A DNA stretch of 64,000 bases, from positions 90,954-154,953 of the forward strand of contig BFEA01000695.1 of NCBI GenBank assembly GCA_003427395.1, written 5' to 3'. The translations under genes were made by a program, and so were the position numbers. How positions within the stretch are numbered: the first letter of the stretch is position 1; each line of letters opens with the position of its first letter. This document shows positions 41,780 through 52,150 of this stretch, in pieces. The notes under the pieces are model-generated. The model searched no databases and was not told the origin of the DNA. It worked only from the letters and a program-made list of their open reading frames with translations. Source of the stretch: Chara braunii. Taxonomy: Eukaryota; Streptophyta; Charophyceae; Charales; Characeae.

Positions 41780-42994
41780 TGCTGTTTTCTGGTCGCCTGT
41801 AGCCTCTCTCTGTCGAGGTTGTACATAGGTAGGACAAATTCGCAATTTTGTTTGGCTGAGGGCTAACCGAGAGACCTACCTGTGAGGGAAATTCGTGAGG
41901 GACATATCTGCAAATTCGGGAAAATACGCAGTCCCGGTACTAACAGAATTCCCTACAGCTACCCTAACTGCGAATAGCAGGCCCAGGGTACCCCTAGGAC
42001 AGACAGGCCCTGGGGGCCTGTTCTGATAGACGGTCCTATAGCCTATAGCCGGGTCCGGTAGAGGCCAAGAGGCCGAAACAGAAACGGTACCGGTCGGTCA
42101 GTCAGTTCGGTCTAGGTCGAGTCTAGGCTAGTGTAGTATGGATAGGATGGGCACATTGGTTCAGGGCTTTTGGCAGTTGGTACCTAGTACATAGCTGCTG
42201 CGCTACGCGTGAACCGGAAGTGGTGACGGCTCAACGTGGAAGGAGACAGGCATAGCCAGACCTTCGGAGCTCCGGCCATAGCTGGGACCTGTGTGTACTC
42301 TGCCAGCACGCAGGGGCTGAAAGAGGTATGGGCTATCGAGGTCTGCTGAAGGCGAGAGAGATTGGTGCCCTGCTAGACCCTCCTTTGGAGTGGGGTTCCA
42401 GGGTGGTGGTGCTGCAGCCATAGCTGCAACTTCCTTCTCAGAGGTCATCTTGTCAGGGTTTGGTGGAACTGCTGCAGACTTCCACCTGGGAAGTCTTCCG
42501 ACACTTCGTCTTCATCCTATGAGTGGCGCTTGGCCTCAGAGGCCTGTTTCAAAGTGGCGCTTCCCTCAGGAGGCTGTATTTGGGTGGCGCTTGATGTCTC
42601 CGGGGCTTAGGGGTGTTACGGGTGCTAATCAGGGTTGGGGAGTGAAGCGCTGCTCATTTCTGAGCAGCAAACTGGAGTTCTGAAGTTATCCTGACAGTTC
42701 GAGACTCTGAGTTTAATAAACAGTGTGTAACTGGGTTTGGACTATCATCGTTTCATTGTTTACTGGATGTGCTTTGCTCGGCTTTTCTTTATGACTGGTT
42801 GTGAGGATTGAGTGGAGTGAATTGCACTTTCAATGTACCCTGTCGTATCGCATGGTCAAGTCTTCCGCTGTGTTTATCTCTCCCTGTGTGGTGTGATACT
42901 CCTATCCTCTCCCTTGTGTGTATGTATGGGCATACCTGGAAGTCTATGTGAGTGAGTGTTGGTCTTCAGACAACAAACAACCAGAATCATAACA
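41780..42994 (+). repeat. 5' LTR of element 5
   Basis: 1215 bp, near identical to 50433-51684 apart from small indels. It contains TTTAATAAACAG near 42713, a candidate polyadenylation signal. No hairpin-flanked TATA box was found, unlike the other families. Confidence 0.93.
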
Positions 42995-42996
42995 GT

Positions 42997-43008
42997 TGGT
43001 ATCAGAGC
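42997..43008 (+). promoter_or_regulatory. Primer binding site of element 5
   Basis: TGGTATCAGAGC, identical to the canonical plant initiator tRNA-Met site, two bases after the LTR. Confidence 0.95.
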
Positions 43009-44734
43009 TATTGGATCCAGACTCTGGAGCGATTGGTAAGTTGGAGCACCCATCATCATCTGGCGAGATACTGGAGTTGAGTCTCATGGCGATTCATCGT
43101 CTTCAGGGTTGTTGTCAGTAAGGGTGGTGGTAGTGAGTGGGTGGCGAGAAGAATTGGACGGAGGTTGACTCACTCCTGAATAGGGTTGTGCAGGAGTGAT
43201 TGGCGATTGATACTCTGAGGCTTTAGAGGCTTTGGGAGGCTATTTTTAGCCTGCCGATTCATTTGGAGGTTGGAGATTGGCAAGGGAGTGACCCCAGGAG
43301 GTCAGGATCCCCAATTTCCAAGCAGCACAGTACAGGGTGATGTGGCGCTGCACTGACTTTGTCAGATATTGGCACTTGGGAGTCCGAATTCTTTGAATCT
43401 GTCAGTTGGGGGTGAAGCGCCTCAGGGTAATCTACTGAAGCACCAAGTTTCAGGCAATTTGGTACGTGGGAACACTGGATATTGTCAGGAGATGAAACTG
43501 GCGAGATGGGGTTCACCAGTCAACCCTAGCCAGGGTTTCATGCATCTTCTTCAGAGTTGACCATGAAGTAAGTGTGTTCCATACTCCATCCTGTATGGCG
43601 ATTCTAAGTCTATTTTTAGAATAGAGAAATCTGGTTTGTCTGTCAGGTGACAGTTGAAAATCGAAATTCAGACTGAAACCCTACCTATCTTCTTTGACTT
43701 CTACTAACCCTGTTTGACCTTCTTTCTGACTCATATTTCATTTGTGACTGCTTTACAGCATTGCGATTGACACTGTTTAGTGAATTGGTGAATTCAGGGT
43801 CCTGTCTTCAGTGATAATGCAAATTTGAATTATGCGCTGACATAGCTTAAGTTAGGCTAGACTAGGGTCAGTCATAACTTTGATTATGTCCGTCAGAATT
43901 CAATTATGGCAGTCCTTGGTAAATCGCAATTCAGTATTCAGTCAGTGTTTGAAATCGCACATCCAGATTTGACGTTCTGAGTTAGTTACAGTGAAAACTG
44001 TAATTGGCCATACCCAGGGTACGACATACAGGGTCATCCAGTGGTGAAGTTTGTAGGGTAGGTCTAAAAATAGGGTAACCTGAAAATCGCTGCATCTTGG
44101 TGAAGTTTGTAGGGTAGGTCTAAAAATAGGGTAACCNNNNNNNNNNNNNNNNNNNNNNNNNNNNNNNNNNNNNNNNNNNNNNNNNNNNNNNNNNNNNNNN
44201 NNNNNNNNNNNNNNNNNNNNNNNNNNNNNNNNNNNNNNNNNNNNNNNNNNNNNNNNNNNNNNNNNNNNNNNTCTAAAAATAGGGTAACCTGAAAATCGCT
44301 GCATCTTGGTGAAGTTTGTAGGGTAGGTCTAAAAATAGGGTAACCTGAAAATCGCTGCATCTTGGTCATCAGTGGACACCTGTCTAACCCTAATTAGTCA
44401 CTCTGTCTAATTGCTAATCAACACTAATGAGTCCAAGATTGCATCTTGTCAGTGTAGATGCAGGATTTGCAATTATTGTATGCAATTGAAGTATCAAGCC
44501 AGTGATGGGAAAATCGTGAATTGGATTTTTGCCTGAGTGGACTCTAAACTGACCCTGACCCTCAAGTGGTCTGCTGAGATTGAGCACTCACTTGCTCAGA
44601 ATAACCAACCTTGTCTCTCCAGGCAGGTGACACCAATTGAGTGAGTACTGAAGGGAAATCTCAATTCTTGTTACCTCCTGTTTTGTCTCTGATTGATTGT
44701 TTGTTTTTATTTATCTGTATTGTGGGTGAGCAAA
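43009..44734 (+). other. Element 5 leader
   Basis: About 1.7 kb without a supported ORF. It contains a 56-bp minisatellite interrupted by an assembly gap (44045-44367). Confidence 0.6.
44045..44367. repeat. 56-bp minisatellite spanning a 135-N gap
   Basis: A unit beginning TGAAGTTTGTAGGGTAGGTC and ending CTGCATCTTGG occurs at 44045 and 44101 (cut by N at 44137) and, after the gap, from 44272 with a full copy at ~44310. The copies are almost identical, so the true copy number is unknown. Confidence 0.9.
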
Positions 44735-46330
44735 ATGGCTGATTCTGGGAAGGCAGAAGTGTCTAAGCAGGCTGAGACTTCTGAGGAGAAGCCTCAGGTA
44801 CAACTGAAGATAACAGTACAGCCCCAAACACCGGTTCTGCTTGACTCTCTAGAGGCCGAACTGCGGGCCCAGGAGGAGAAACTCCGCCTGCAGGCCCAGG
44901 CAGTTGAGTCTCTAAAGGCTGAGTTGAAGAGGAAGGAGGCGGCTGCGAGAAAAGAAACGAGAAGGAGGGAGCTGACAGCTGATCTAGAGAATGTCAGGAC
45001 CAGTGGCAGTTCCAGTCAGTACAATAAAGACATAGTTGAATTCGTCCTTCTGCAGGATGAAATTCATCTGTCCTATTTTACTAACTGGGATGCCAGGATC
45101 ACCAATTTGGAAGAGAGCATGGTTGAGCACATTCAGCAGTTGAAAGATATTTCTTCCAAGTTGGACCGTCTCTTCGATCACTTGCAGATCCCCCCTGCTC
45201 AGACCACTCCTCCCTCTCCTGGGCCATCCCAAACAGGTTCCCAGAACCCCCCACAATACAGACCTTCGTCTCCATCCTCTACCCCTAAATCAATAACAGC
45301 TTCACAACCCTCAGCATCATTTGATTTTCAGCGGCCTAAGTTGACACCTCCACCCATGTTCTCAGGTGAGGACCCAAAGGTGGATGTTGCAGATTGGGTC
45401 GCTGCCCATAGAACCTACCTGAGTGGGTTCAAATGTGACGAGGATGTCAAGGTGTTTGCCATCCTTGCTCGCTTGGAGCGGACTGCACTGAAATGGTGCA
45501 CCTCTACCTCCAACAAGCAAGGTATGGAGATGTCTGATTGGGCGCAGAGGTTGGGGGTGGCTGGTTTTCTGCAGGCCGTGCAGGATAGGTTTGCAGACAA
45601 GGAGCAGGCGAGGAAAGCAGCAGACTAAATTTTGCGTCTGGACCAAAAGAATTTTGATGGCTCCTTGTCCAAACTCTACTCCCCCTTCGAGAGTCTAACA
45701 TCGACTCCAGGGTTAGAGATGAGTGAGCAGGATCTGCTCATTCATTTCTTGCGTGCAGCGCCTGAGCAATACTTGCTGGCGTTATTCTCTCAGGGCCACA
45801 AGGACTGGTGGTCCCTTGGCAGAGGAGCTCTGGACTTGGAGTCCAAGGTCCATGTCCAGGAAGCACCTTCTGAAGGAAGGAAGGGGCCCTCCTCCAAAGG
45901 GCGAAGGAGGAGGAAGGGTACCCTCTTTGATGCTGCAGCTTCAAGATCAGATAGGGATGCAACATCCCAGGGTGGGACTGCTTCATCATCTGTTGCAGAT
46001 TCTGCTGTTCTTGCCCTGGCTGATGCTTTGATGGGCTTGACTAAGGGCAAAGCCCCAACCCAGAAAGCATCAACCAGCAAACAGGGGAAAGGGAAGGGAC
46101 GTGCCTCTTCCCCTGGGGCCCAGAGAGTACCTTTGCCACGTGACGTCCGATGGCCAGCTGATCCCCTTGATCCTTCCACCTTCCCCTAACATGCACTCAG
46201 GATCCAGGAGGGGGTATGGAGGAAGAGAAAGGACAAGGGGGTCTGCCTGAGATGCGAGGGGGACCATTTCTTAAAGGATTGTCCCAGCATGGCTCGTAGG
46301 TCTACATGCAGCTCTTGTTCAAAAAACTAG
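44735..46330 (+). pseudogene. Element 5 gag
   Basis: The start at 44735 (MADSGKAEVSKQ) is the first ATG of a plausible gag. Residues ~45-100 form a coiled coil (LEAELRAQEEKLRLQAQ). A Pro/Ser-rich linker precedes the capsid part (PMFSGEDPKVDVADWVAAH, FAILARLERTALKWC, SDWAQRLGVAGFLQAVQDRF). A stop at 45626-45628 (AAD-stop-ILRLDQKNF) breaks the frame, which continues with LSKLYSPFESL and EQDLLIHFLRAAPEQYL. After a TAA at 46187-46189 it reaches a zinc knuckle CLRCEGDHFLKDC, CX2CX3HX4C, one residue short of the standard spacing. The frame ends at a TAG near 46330. Confidence 0.86.
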
Positions 46331-47199
46331 AGCAGAGAGAGGTGGAACCAGTTGCAGCAACTGCTTCCACGAGTGCTGATTCACTTTCAGATGAGGGTGA
46401 ATCTTCACATTCTCTCGCTGGTTTTTCTTTTGCTGGAGTTGCATCCTCAGGGTCTTTCACTTTTGAAGACTCTGAGTTGGATGAGATGTGGGAGGAGGAT
46501 GGTGCTCAGTGTCTTGCTGATCTTTTCCTGTCCTTGCAGGAGAAGAAAAAACATAAGTTAGAGCTCATCCTACTTCGACCCTCTATCCCGGGAACCAAGA
46601 TCAAAGGGCTCTTGGACTGTGGGGCTACTCGCAACTTCATCTCTCCCAAGGCAGTCGGTAAGTTGCACTTGGATGAGCGGTTGGTGACATTGCGACATCC
46701 TATAGAGGTGTGCATTGGAGACTCTTCCACAGTCAGGATCACGACTGCTGTCAAGAACCTACCTGTGTCCTTTGACAAGCAGGGAGAAATCAGGCACCGC
46801 TTGAATTTTTATGTGTTTCCTAATGTTCCTTTTCACCTTGTCTTCTCTATGCAGTGGCTTGGTGCCACCAATCCTAGGATGGACTGGCGTATTCCTAGGG
46901 TTGAGCTACCTGACCCGCATGGGGTATATCGCCCTTGCATGCTCGCTAACGAGTACCATCCGGCCAGCAGTTGTTATTGCATGAGTGCTCGCAGATTTCT
47001 GCGATTTTCATGCCAGACTGACCACGTCCGTCTGTTCGCTTATGTCAAACAGACTGACATGGAGATTGCTCGCTGTCCCTCTCAAATTCAGCAGGTTGTA
47101 AAGAGTTTCTTAGATCTTATGGGGGAGCCTACTGGACTTGTCCATAGGCAGACCAAACATAAGATTGAGATCCTGCCTGGTTCGGTCCCTCCCAACTGA
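46306..47199 (+). CDS. Element 5 protease ORF
   Basis: A 297-residue frame overlapping the end of gag. It has a Ser/Asp/Glu-rich N-terminal region, then ELILLRPSIPGTKIKG, LLDCGATRNFISPKAVGKL (DCGAT where DSGAT is usual), VRITTAVKNLPVSFD and VFSMQWLGATNPRMDW. The region LFAYVKQTDME and IQQVVKSFLDLMGEPTG continues into the segment before RT. The Asp is kept but Ser to Cys at the second position is unusual. The ORF ends in a duplicated segment (47018-47378), so it does not run on into the RT. Confidence 0.8.
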   Translation: MQLLFKKLEQREVEPVAATASTSADSLSDEGESSHSLAGFSFAGVASSGSFTFEDSELDEMWEEDGAQCLADLFLSLQEKKKHKLELILLRPSIPGTKIKGLLDCGATRNFISPKAVGKLHLDERLVTLRHPIEVCIGDSSTVRITTAVKNLPVSFDKQGEIRHRLNFYVFPNVPFHLVFSMQWLGATNPRMDWRIPRVELPDPHGVYRPCMLANEYHPASSCYCMSARRFLRFSCQTDHVRLFAYVKQTDMEIARCPSQIQQVVKSFLDLMGEPTGLVHRQTKHKIEILPGSVPPN

Positions 47200-47378
47200 C
47201 CACGCCCGTCTGTTCGTGGCTTATGTCAAACAGACTGACGTGGAGACTGCTCCCTGTCCCTCTCAGATTCATTAGGTTGTAGACAGTTTCTCAGATCTTA
47301 TGGAGGAGCCTACTGGACTTGTCCATAGGCAGACCAAACATAAGATTGAGATCCTACCTGGTTTGGTCCCTCCCAAGG
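47018..47378 (+). repeat. ~178-bp tandem duplication at the protease-RT junction
   Basis: Copies start at 47018 and 47196 with CTGACCACG and end GGTCCCTCCCAA. The second copy has a TAG in place of CAG (ATTCATTAGGTTGTAG). This separates the protease ORF from the RT ORF. Confidence 0.88.
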
Positions 47379-47392
47379 GCTGAGTCTACAGG

Positions 47393-48284
47393 ATGTCACC
47401 TGCTAAACTTGAAGAGCTCAGGAAACAGTTAGGGACCTTGACCAACAAGGGATGGATCAGGCCTAGCACATCTGAGTTTGGGGCACCAGTCCTCTTTGTT
47501 CCAAAGGGGAATGGTGAGTTCAGGATGTGCGTGGACTATTGTGGTCTCAACAAAATCACGAGGAAGTCTACAGAGCCCCTTCCTCGCATTGATGATTTGT
47601 TGGACATGGTGCAGGGCTGTACCATTTTTAGCAAGATCGACCTCAAATCTGGCTATCACGAGATTGAGATGGTTGAAGGCGATGTCCAGAAGACAACCTT
47701 CAAAACCAGGTATGGCACATATGAGTACCTGGTCATGCCATTCGGTCTCTGCAATGCTCCAGGTACCTTCCAAACAGAGATGCAGCGCATACTCTATATG
47801 ACAATCTAGCTATGCACTGGCGCTTCGAGTCTGCTATGTGATAGTAATTGGGCCTTACCTGGACAAGTTCGTAGTTGTCTACCTAGATGATATCTTGGCT
47901 GTCCAGGAGCATGCGCAACATCTGGCTCTGGTCCTCCAGGCCTTACGTGATAACCAGTACAAGATCAACATAGAGAAGTCCTCTTTTGGGGTTCCCTCTG
48001 TAGTCTACTTGGGTCACGTCATTTCTGGAGAGGGGTTGGCTCCTGAAGCAACAAAAGTCGTTGCAGTTCAGGACTGGCTGCGACCTGCTAACATTTGTGA
48101 TGTCCGGTCATTCTTGGGCTTTGCATCATATTACAGGAAGTTCATTCAAAACTTCTCTTCTATTGCAGCTCCCTTGACCGATCTCACAAAGAAAGACACC
48201 CATTCTTTGGACATCAGAATGTCAGGAGGCTTTCCCACGTCTCAAGGAGGCCTTGATTCGTGCCCATGTTTTGAAGTTGCCTGA
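47393..48284 (+). pseudogene. Element 5 reverse transcriptase
   Basis: The first ORF (47393-47809) has [52 protein letters not shown] and MPFGLCNAPGTFQ. A ~60-base insertion with stops follows (47795-47855). The second ORF (47838-48284) has LDKFVVVYLDDILA and continues directly with VQEHAQHL, so the usual VFSRTEEE-type residues after the DD pair are missing. It then has YLGHVISGEGL, DVRSFLGFASYYRKF and SIAAPLTDL. The catalytic YLDD is intact, but the insertion and the deletion should disable the enzyme. Confidence 0.87.
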
Positions 48285-48665
48285 CCCTACCCTACCTTTT
48301 GTACTTACTACTGATGCTAGTCAGTATGGTGTAGGGGCGGTACTTCAACAAGATGATGGGAATGGTTTGCAACCTATCGAGTATACGAGCAAGAAAATCA
48401 AGACCAAGAAGCTGCAGGATTCAACCTATGAGAAAGAGCTTTATGCTCTTGTGTCAGCGCTCAAGCATTGGAAACACTTTTTCCTGGGCACTTCAAGATC
48501 TTTTCAAATCACTCCACCCTGCAGTGGATGAAGTCCCGGGGAGAGCTGAATGACAAGCTTGCCCGCTACATTCAATTCATTGACATGGTTGACTTTGAAC
48601 TGAAGCACAAGAAGGGTTGCTATAATCGAGTAGCAGACACCCTTTCTCGTAGGCCTGATGCTCTC
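48253..48665 (+). pseudogene. Element 5 RNase H
   Basis: Overlaps the RT frame end. LKLPDPTLPFVLTTDASQYGV, LQPIEYTSKKIKTKKLQD, STYEKELYALVSALKHWKHFFLG, then a frameshift near 48480 into HFKIFSNHSTLQWMKSRGEL (the SDH motif reads SNH, Asp to Asn), LARYIQFIDMVDF and CYNRVADTLSRRPD. Two catalytic residues (TDAS, YEKE) are kept and one is changed. Confidence 0.86.
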
Positions 48666-49769
48666 TTTTTGATTTCCTTTACTCACTCATTTGGAGAGAG
48701 GACTCGTCAGACCATTGCCCGTTTGCTTCCCCACGATGAGATCTTTGGGCCTATTGTGAGGAATCTCCAGGACGATCCTGCCTCTGAACCAGGATATACT
48801 CTGGTCTCAGATTTGCTGTACACATACAACAGAGGTGAGGAGCACCTGTGCATTCCCCAGGACCGCAAGCTGAGAACACTTCTGATGTCAGAGTGTCACG
48901 ATGCTCGTGGTCACTTTGATGCCCTAAAATCTTATGCAGCCCTGTTGCAACACTCCTTCTGGAAGGAGACGAGTGACATGATGCACTATGTGGAAACCTG
49001 TGAGTTATGCCAAAGGAACAAGGTTGTACGTCGACCTCCCCTTGGCCTGCTCAAACCACTACCTATACCTGATGCTCTTGCACAGTCAGTGTCCATTGAT
49101 TTTACCGACTTGGGTAGGACTAGCCCTCGTGGTATGCGTCAGGTCATGGTATGTGTGGATCGGTTCTCCAAATATGCAGAGTTCATCCCCTTACCAGCCG
49201 AGGCTCGTGTGCCAGCCGTTCAGGCGACCTTTGCTGACCGGTGGGTTACACATTATGGACCACCCACCTCCATCGTCAGTGACACAGATCCCCGGTTTGG
49301 CGGCAGCAATGAATGGCAATCCTACTGCAGGGATTACCTTCATTCTCACCTGGATATGACATCTGGGCGTCATCCCGAAGCCAATGATCAGGCTGAGGTG
49401 ATGAACCAGATTCTCTTCCAGCTACTGCATCCTGTGATCAGTCCAGATCAGCAGGATTGGGATCTCCATTTGAGTCGTGCACAACTTGTATATAACACGT
49501 TTGTACACTCCTCTACTGGCTTCACACCCTACCGGGTACACTGGTGTCGTGAACCACGACAGCCTCTCGATGATATCATCGACAAGGCTACCCCTACATT
49601 GACGCCTGGATATGCAGAGTTCACCAGACGTTACCGTGTGGACATTGAGCGTGCCCGTGCTAACCTGCTGAAGGCTCAAAACGCAATGATTCAGCAGGCC
49701 AATAAGCACATACGTCCCTCTTCTATTCGCACAGGCGACTGGGTGTGGGTACTAAGTTCCGAGTTGTAA
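48468..49769 (+). CDS. Element 5 integrase ORF (with RNase H C-terminus)
   Basis: 433 residues, the longest ORF in the window. Residues 1-70 are the RNase H end. The integrase zinc finger reads ECHDARGHFDALKSY and CELCQRNK. The core has QSVSIDFTDL (first Asp), RQVMVCVDRFSKYAEFIPLP, SDTDPRFGG (second Asp) and HPEANDQAEVMNQ (Glu). The usual GQ before the Glu is DQ here. LSRAQLVYNTFVHSSTGFTP and RANLLKAQNAMIQQANKH are the C-terminal helices. The frame ends at a TAA after WVLSSEL, where the GPY linker should follow. All DDE residues are present. Confidence 0.93.
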   Translation: METLFPGHFKIFSNHSTLQWMKSRGELNDKLARYIQFIDMVDFELKHKKGCYNRVADTLSRRPDALFLISFTHSFGERTRQTIARLLPHDEIFGPIVRNLQDDPASEPGYTLVSDLLYTYNRGEEHLCIPQDRKLRTLLMSECHDARGHFDALKSYAALLQHSFWKETSDMMHYVETCELCQRNKVVRRPPLGLLKPLPIPDALAQSVSIDFTDLGRTSPRGMRQVMVCVDRFSKYAEFIPLPAEARVPAVQATFADRWVTHYGPPTSIVSDTDPRFGGSNEWQSYCRDYLHSHLDMTSGRHPEANDQAEVMNQILFQLLHPVISPDQQDWDLHLSRAQLVYNTFVHSSTGFTPYRVHWCREPRQPLDDIIDKATPTLTPGYAEFTRRYRVDIERARANLLKAQNAMIQQANKHIRPSSIRTGDWVWVLSSEL

Positions 49770-50200
49770 CGAGAGGAGGACATATCACCTAAGCTGTTGC
49801 CACGATACATGGGTCCATGACAGGTCTTAGATACAGTGGGAGCCGATCCATTCGGACCATCCTATACAGTGGATGTCCCTCTGCATCTACAAACCTACCT
49901 GTCTTCCATGCATCTAAGCTGCTGCCATTTACATCAGCTGATGCATTCCCAGACAAGCGTCCTCAGTTCGGGCCCCCTATCCCTGGCAAGGGTTATGAGG
50001 TTGAATCTGTGGAGGATGAGTCAGGTACAGGTCCGGATAAGGAGTACCTGGTGAAGTTCTTGTACCAGCCACATATTGAGGACCGCTGGTTTACTCGCTA
50101 GGAACTTCTGAAGACTGCCAAGTCAGTTATCCTCAAATATGAGGCATTCGAATGGTTCACCGGTTCCACCGTATGCTCTCGTCTTTTTCATTTTCATTTA
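49770..50200 (+). pseudogene. Element 5 integrase linker and chromodomain-like tail
   Basis: After the TAA the same frame continues with REEDISPKLLPRYMGP and another stop, then QVLDTVGADPFGPSYTVD, TYLSSMHLSCCHL in one frame and VFHASKLLPFTSADAF in the other. PIPGKGYEVESVEDES follows, then EYLVKFLYQPHIEDRWFTR, stop, ELLKTAKSVILKYE. The chromodomain-like core (EDRWFTR) is well kept. Confidence 0.82.
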
Positions 50201-50406
50201 AGATTGAGTCTGCAGTGCACTTCAGGTGTGTTAGGTCCAGATTGGACTTAGGTTCTCTACATGTGCTGGTAAGTACGTCAGTAATCAACGTAAATACAGA
50301 GAAGACGTTGCTTTGTGCCCGTTATCCTCAAATATGAGGCAGCACAGAAGGGAGTATCCCTTCGGCGCTCTGCACGCCTACGCCCCTAGCTCGGAGGTCC
50401 TCGCTC

Positions 50407-50422
50407 CTGGGGAGGGTAGGTC
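50407..50422 (+). promoter_or_regulatory. Probable polypurine tract of element 5
   Basis: GGGGAGGGTAGG lies ~10 bases before the 3' LTR start. It is the only purine run near the border. Confidence 0.6.
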
Positions 50423-50432
50423 TGCAATGACT

Positions 50433-51684
50433 TGTTGTTTTCTGGTCGCCTGTAGCCTCTCTCTGTCGAGGCTGTACTATAGGTAGGACCGATTCACAAT
50501 TTTGTTTTGGCTGGGGGCTAACCGAGAGACCTACCTGTGAGGGAAATTTGTGAGGGACATATCTGCAAATTCGGGAAAATATGCAGTCCCGGTACTAACA
50601 GAATTCCCTACAGCTACCCTAACTGCGAATTGCAGGCCCGGGCTACCCCTAGGACAGAGGCTGTGAGGGCCTATTCTGATAGACGGTCGTATAGCCTATA
50701 GCCGGGTCCGGTAGAGGCCGAGAGGCCGAAACAGAAACAGTACTGGTCGGTCAGTCAGTCCAGTCTTGGTCGAGTCGAGGCTAGTGTAGTATAGATAGGA
50801 TGGGCACATCGGTTCAGGGCTTTTGGCAGTTGGTGCCTAGTACATCGCTGCTGCGCTACGTGTGAATCAGAAGTGGTGACGGCTCAGCGTGGAAGGAGAC
50901 AGGCGTAGCCAGACCTTCGGAGCGCCGGCCATAGCTGGGACCTGCGCTGTACTCTGCCAGCACGCAGGAGCTGACAGAGGTCTGGGCTATCAAGGTCTGC
51001 TGAAGGCGAGAGAGATTGGTGCCCTGCTGGACCCTCCTCCGGAGTGGGGTTCCAGGGTGGTGGTGCTGCAGCCATAGCTGCAGCTTCCTTCTCAGAGGTC
51101 ATCTTGTCAGGGTTTGGTGGCGCTGCGGCAGACTTCCACCCGGGAAGTCTTCCGATACTTTGTCATCATCAGATAGTGTGGCGCTGGTCTTCGTCTTCAT
51201 CCTCTGAGTGGCGCTTGGCCTCAGAGGCCTGTTTCAGAGTGGCACTTCCCTCAGGAGGCTGTATTTGGGTGGCGGTTGATGTCTCCGGGGCTCAGGGGTG
51301 TTACGGGTGCTAATCAGGGTTGGGGAGTGAAGCGCTGCTCATTTCTGAGCAGCGCACTGGAGTTCTGAAGTTATCCTGACAATTCAAGACTCTGAGTTTA
51401 ATAAACAGTGTGTAACTGGGTTTGGACTATCATCGTTTCATTGTTTCCTGGATGTGATTTGCTCGGCTTTTCTTTATGACTGGTTGTGAGGATTGAGTGG
51501 AGTGAATTGCACTTTCAGTGTACCCTGTCATATCGCATGGTCAAGTCTTCCACTGTGTTTATCTCTCCCTGTGCGGTGTGATACTCCTATCCTCTCCCCT
51601 TCCTTCTGTGTATGTATGGGCGTACCTGGAAGTCTATGTGAGTGAGTGTTGGTCTTCAGACAACAAACAACCAGAATCATAACA
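50433..51684 (+). repeat. 3' LTR of element 5
   Basis: 1252 bp, partner of 41780-42994, with a ~40-base insertion near 51170-51210 relative to the 5' LTR. It ends CATAACA and is followed by ATATATAGC, which is inside element 4 LTR sequence. Confidence 0.93.
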
Positions 51685-51950
51685 ATATATAGCTGGTCCG
51701 CCTAGGGGGCTGGCATTCAGTCTTCAGGCATTCAACAGCGGCACTCTCCGGAGATGCTGCAGCCGTAGTAGGTGACGATAGGAGTAGTCTTCCAGCACTG
51801 GGCGCTGATAGGATCGTAGGATAGCGCTAAGAGGGAGGAGAGTGGCGGAGGCCAGGGGACTTACCTGGGAGCTTACCTGTGACGCCATCGCTCCAGCTTC
51901 GTCCTCAGTGTACCTGCAGCAAGGCGCCACCTTTCCCAGGTTAGTACGTG

Positions 51951-51953
<3 letters not shown>

Positions 51954-51992
<39 letters not shown>
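51954..51992. repeat. (AG)n microsatellite
   Basis: Uninterrupted AG run within the LTR-type block. Confidence 0.97.
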
Positions 51993-51994
<2 letters not shown>

Positions 51995-52072
51995 CTTCTT
52001 CTTCTTCTTCCTCCAGTCCACCATCTCTCCCTCACCCTCCAGCTACCTGACTTCTCAGTATCGATGGACTAC

Positions 52073-52140
<68 letters not shown>
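52073..52140. repeat. (AG)n microsatellite
   Basis: Long AG run with one AA interruption. The 5' LTR of element 4 has a shorter run at the same place. Confidence 0.97.
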
Positions 52141-52144
<4 letters not shown>

Positions 52145-52150
52145 ACGACA

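Larger units (their letters stand above)
41780..51684 (+). mobile_element. Ty3/gypsy LTR retrotransposon, element 5
   Basis: LTRs at 41780-42994 and 50433-51684 begin TG and end CATAACA. A perfect tRNA-Met primer site follows the first. The order is leader, gag, protease, RT, RNase H, integrase, chromodomain, polypurine tract and 3' LTR. The LTRs are the most alike of any pair here and the integrase is the longest intact ORF in the window, so this is probably the youngest full-length copy. Stops at 45628, 46189 and elsewhere, a frameshift in RNase H and a damaged RT still make it non-autonomous. Flanking bases (TGACT and ATATA) do not match, so there is no target duplication. Confidence 0.94.
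51685..52150 (+). repeat. Element 4-type LTR, right part
   Basis: Starts inside the TATA loop (ATATATAGCTGGTCC) and runs through GAGAGTGGCGG, GGGACTTACCTGGG and the AG microsatellites to TTTGACGACA. It matches 33351-33726 of the 5' LTR. TTTGGATTCAGA continues beyond, as it does after the 5' LTR. It may therefore be the rest of element 4's 3' LTR or the 5' LTR of another copy. Confidence 0.8.
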
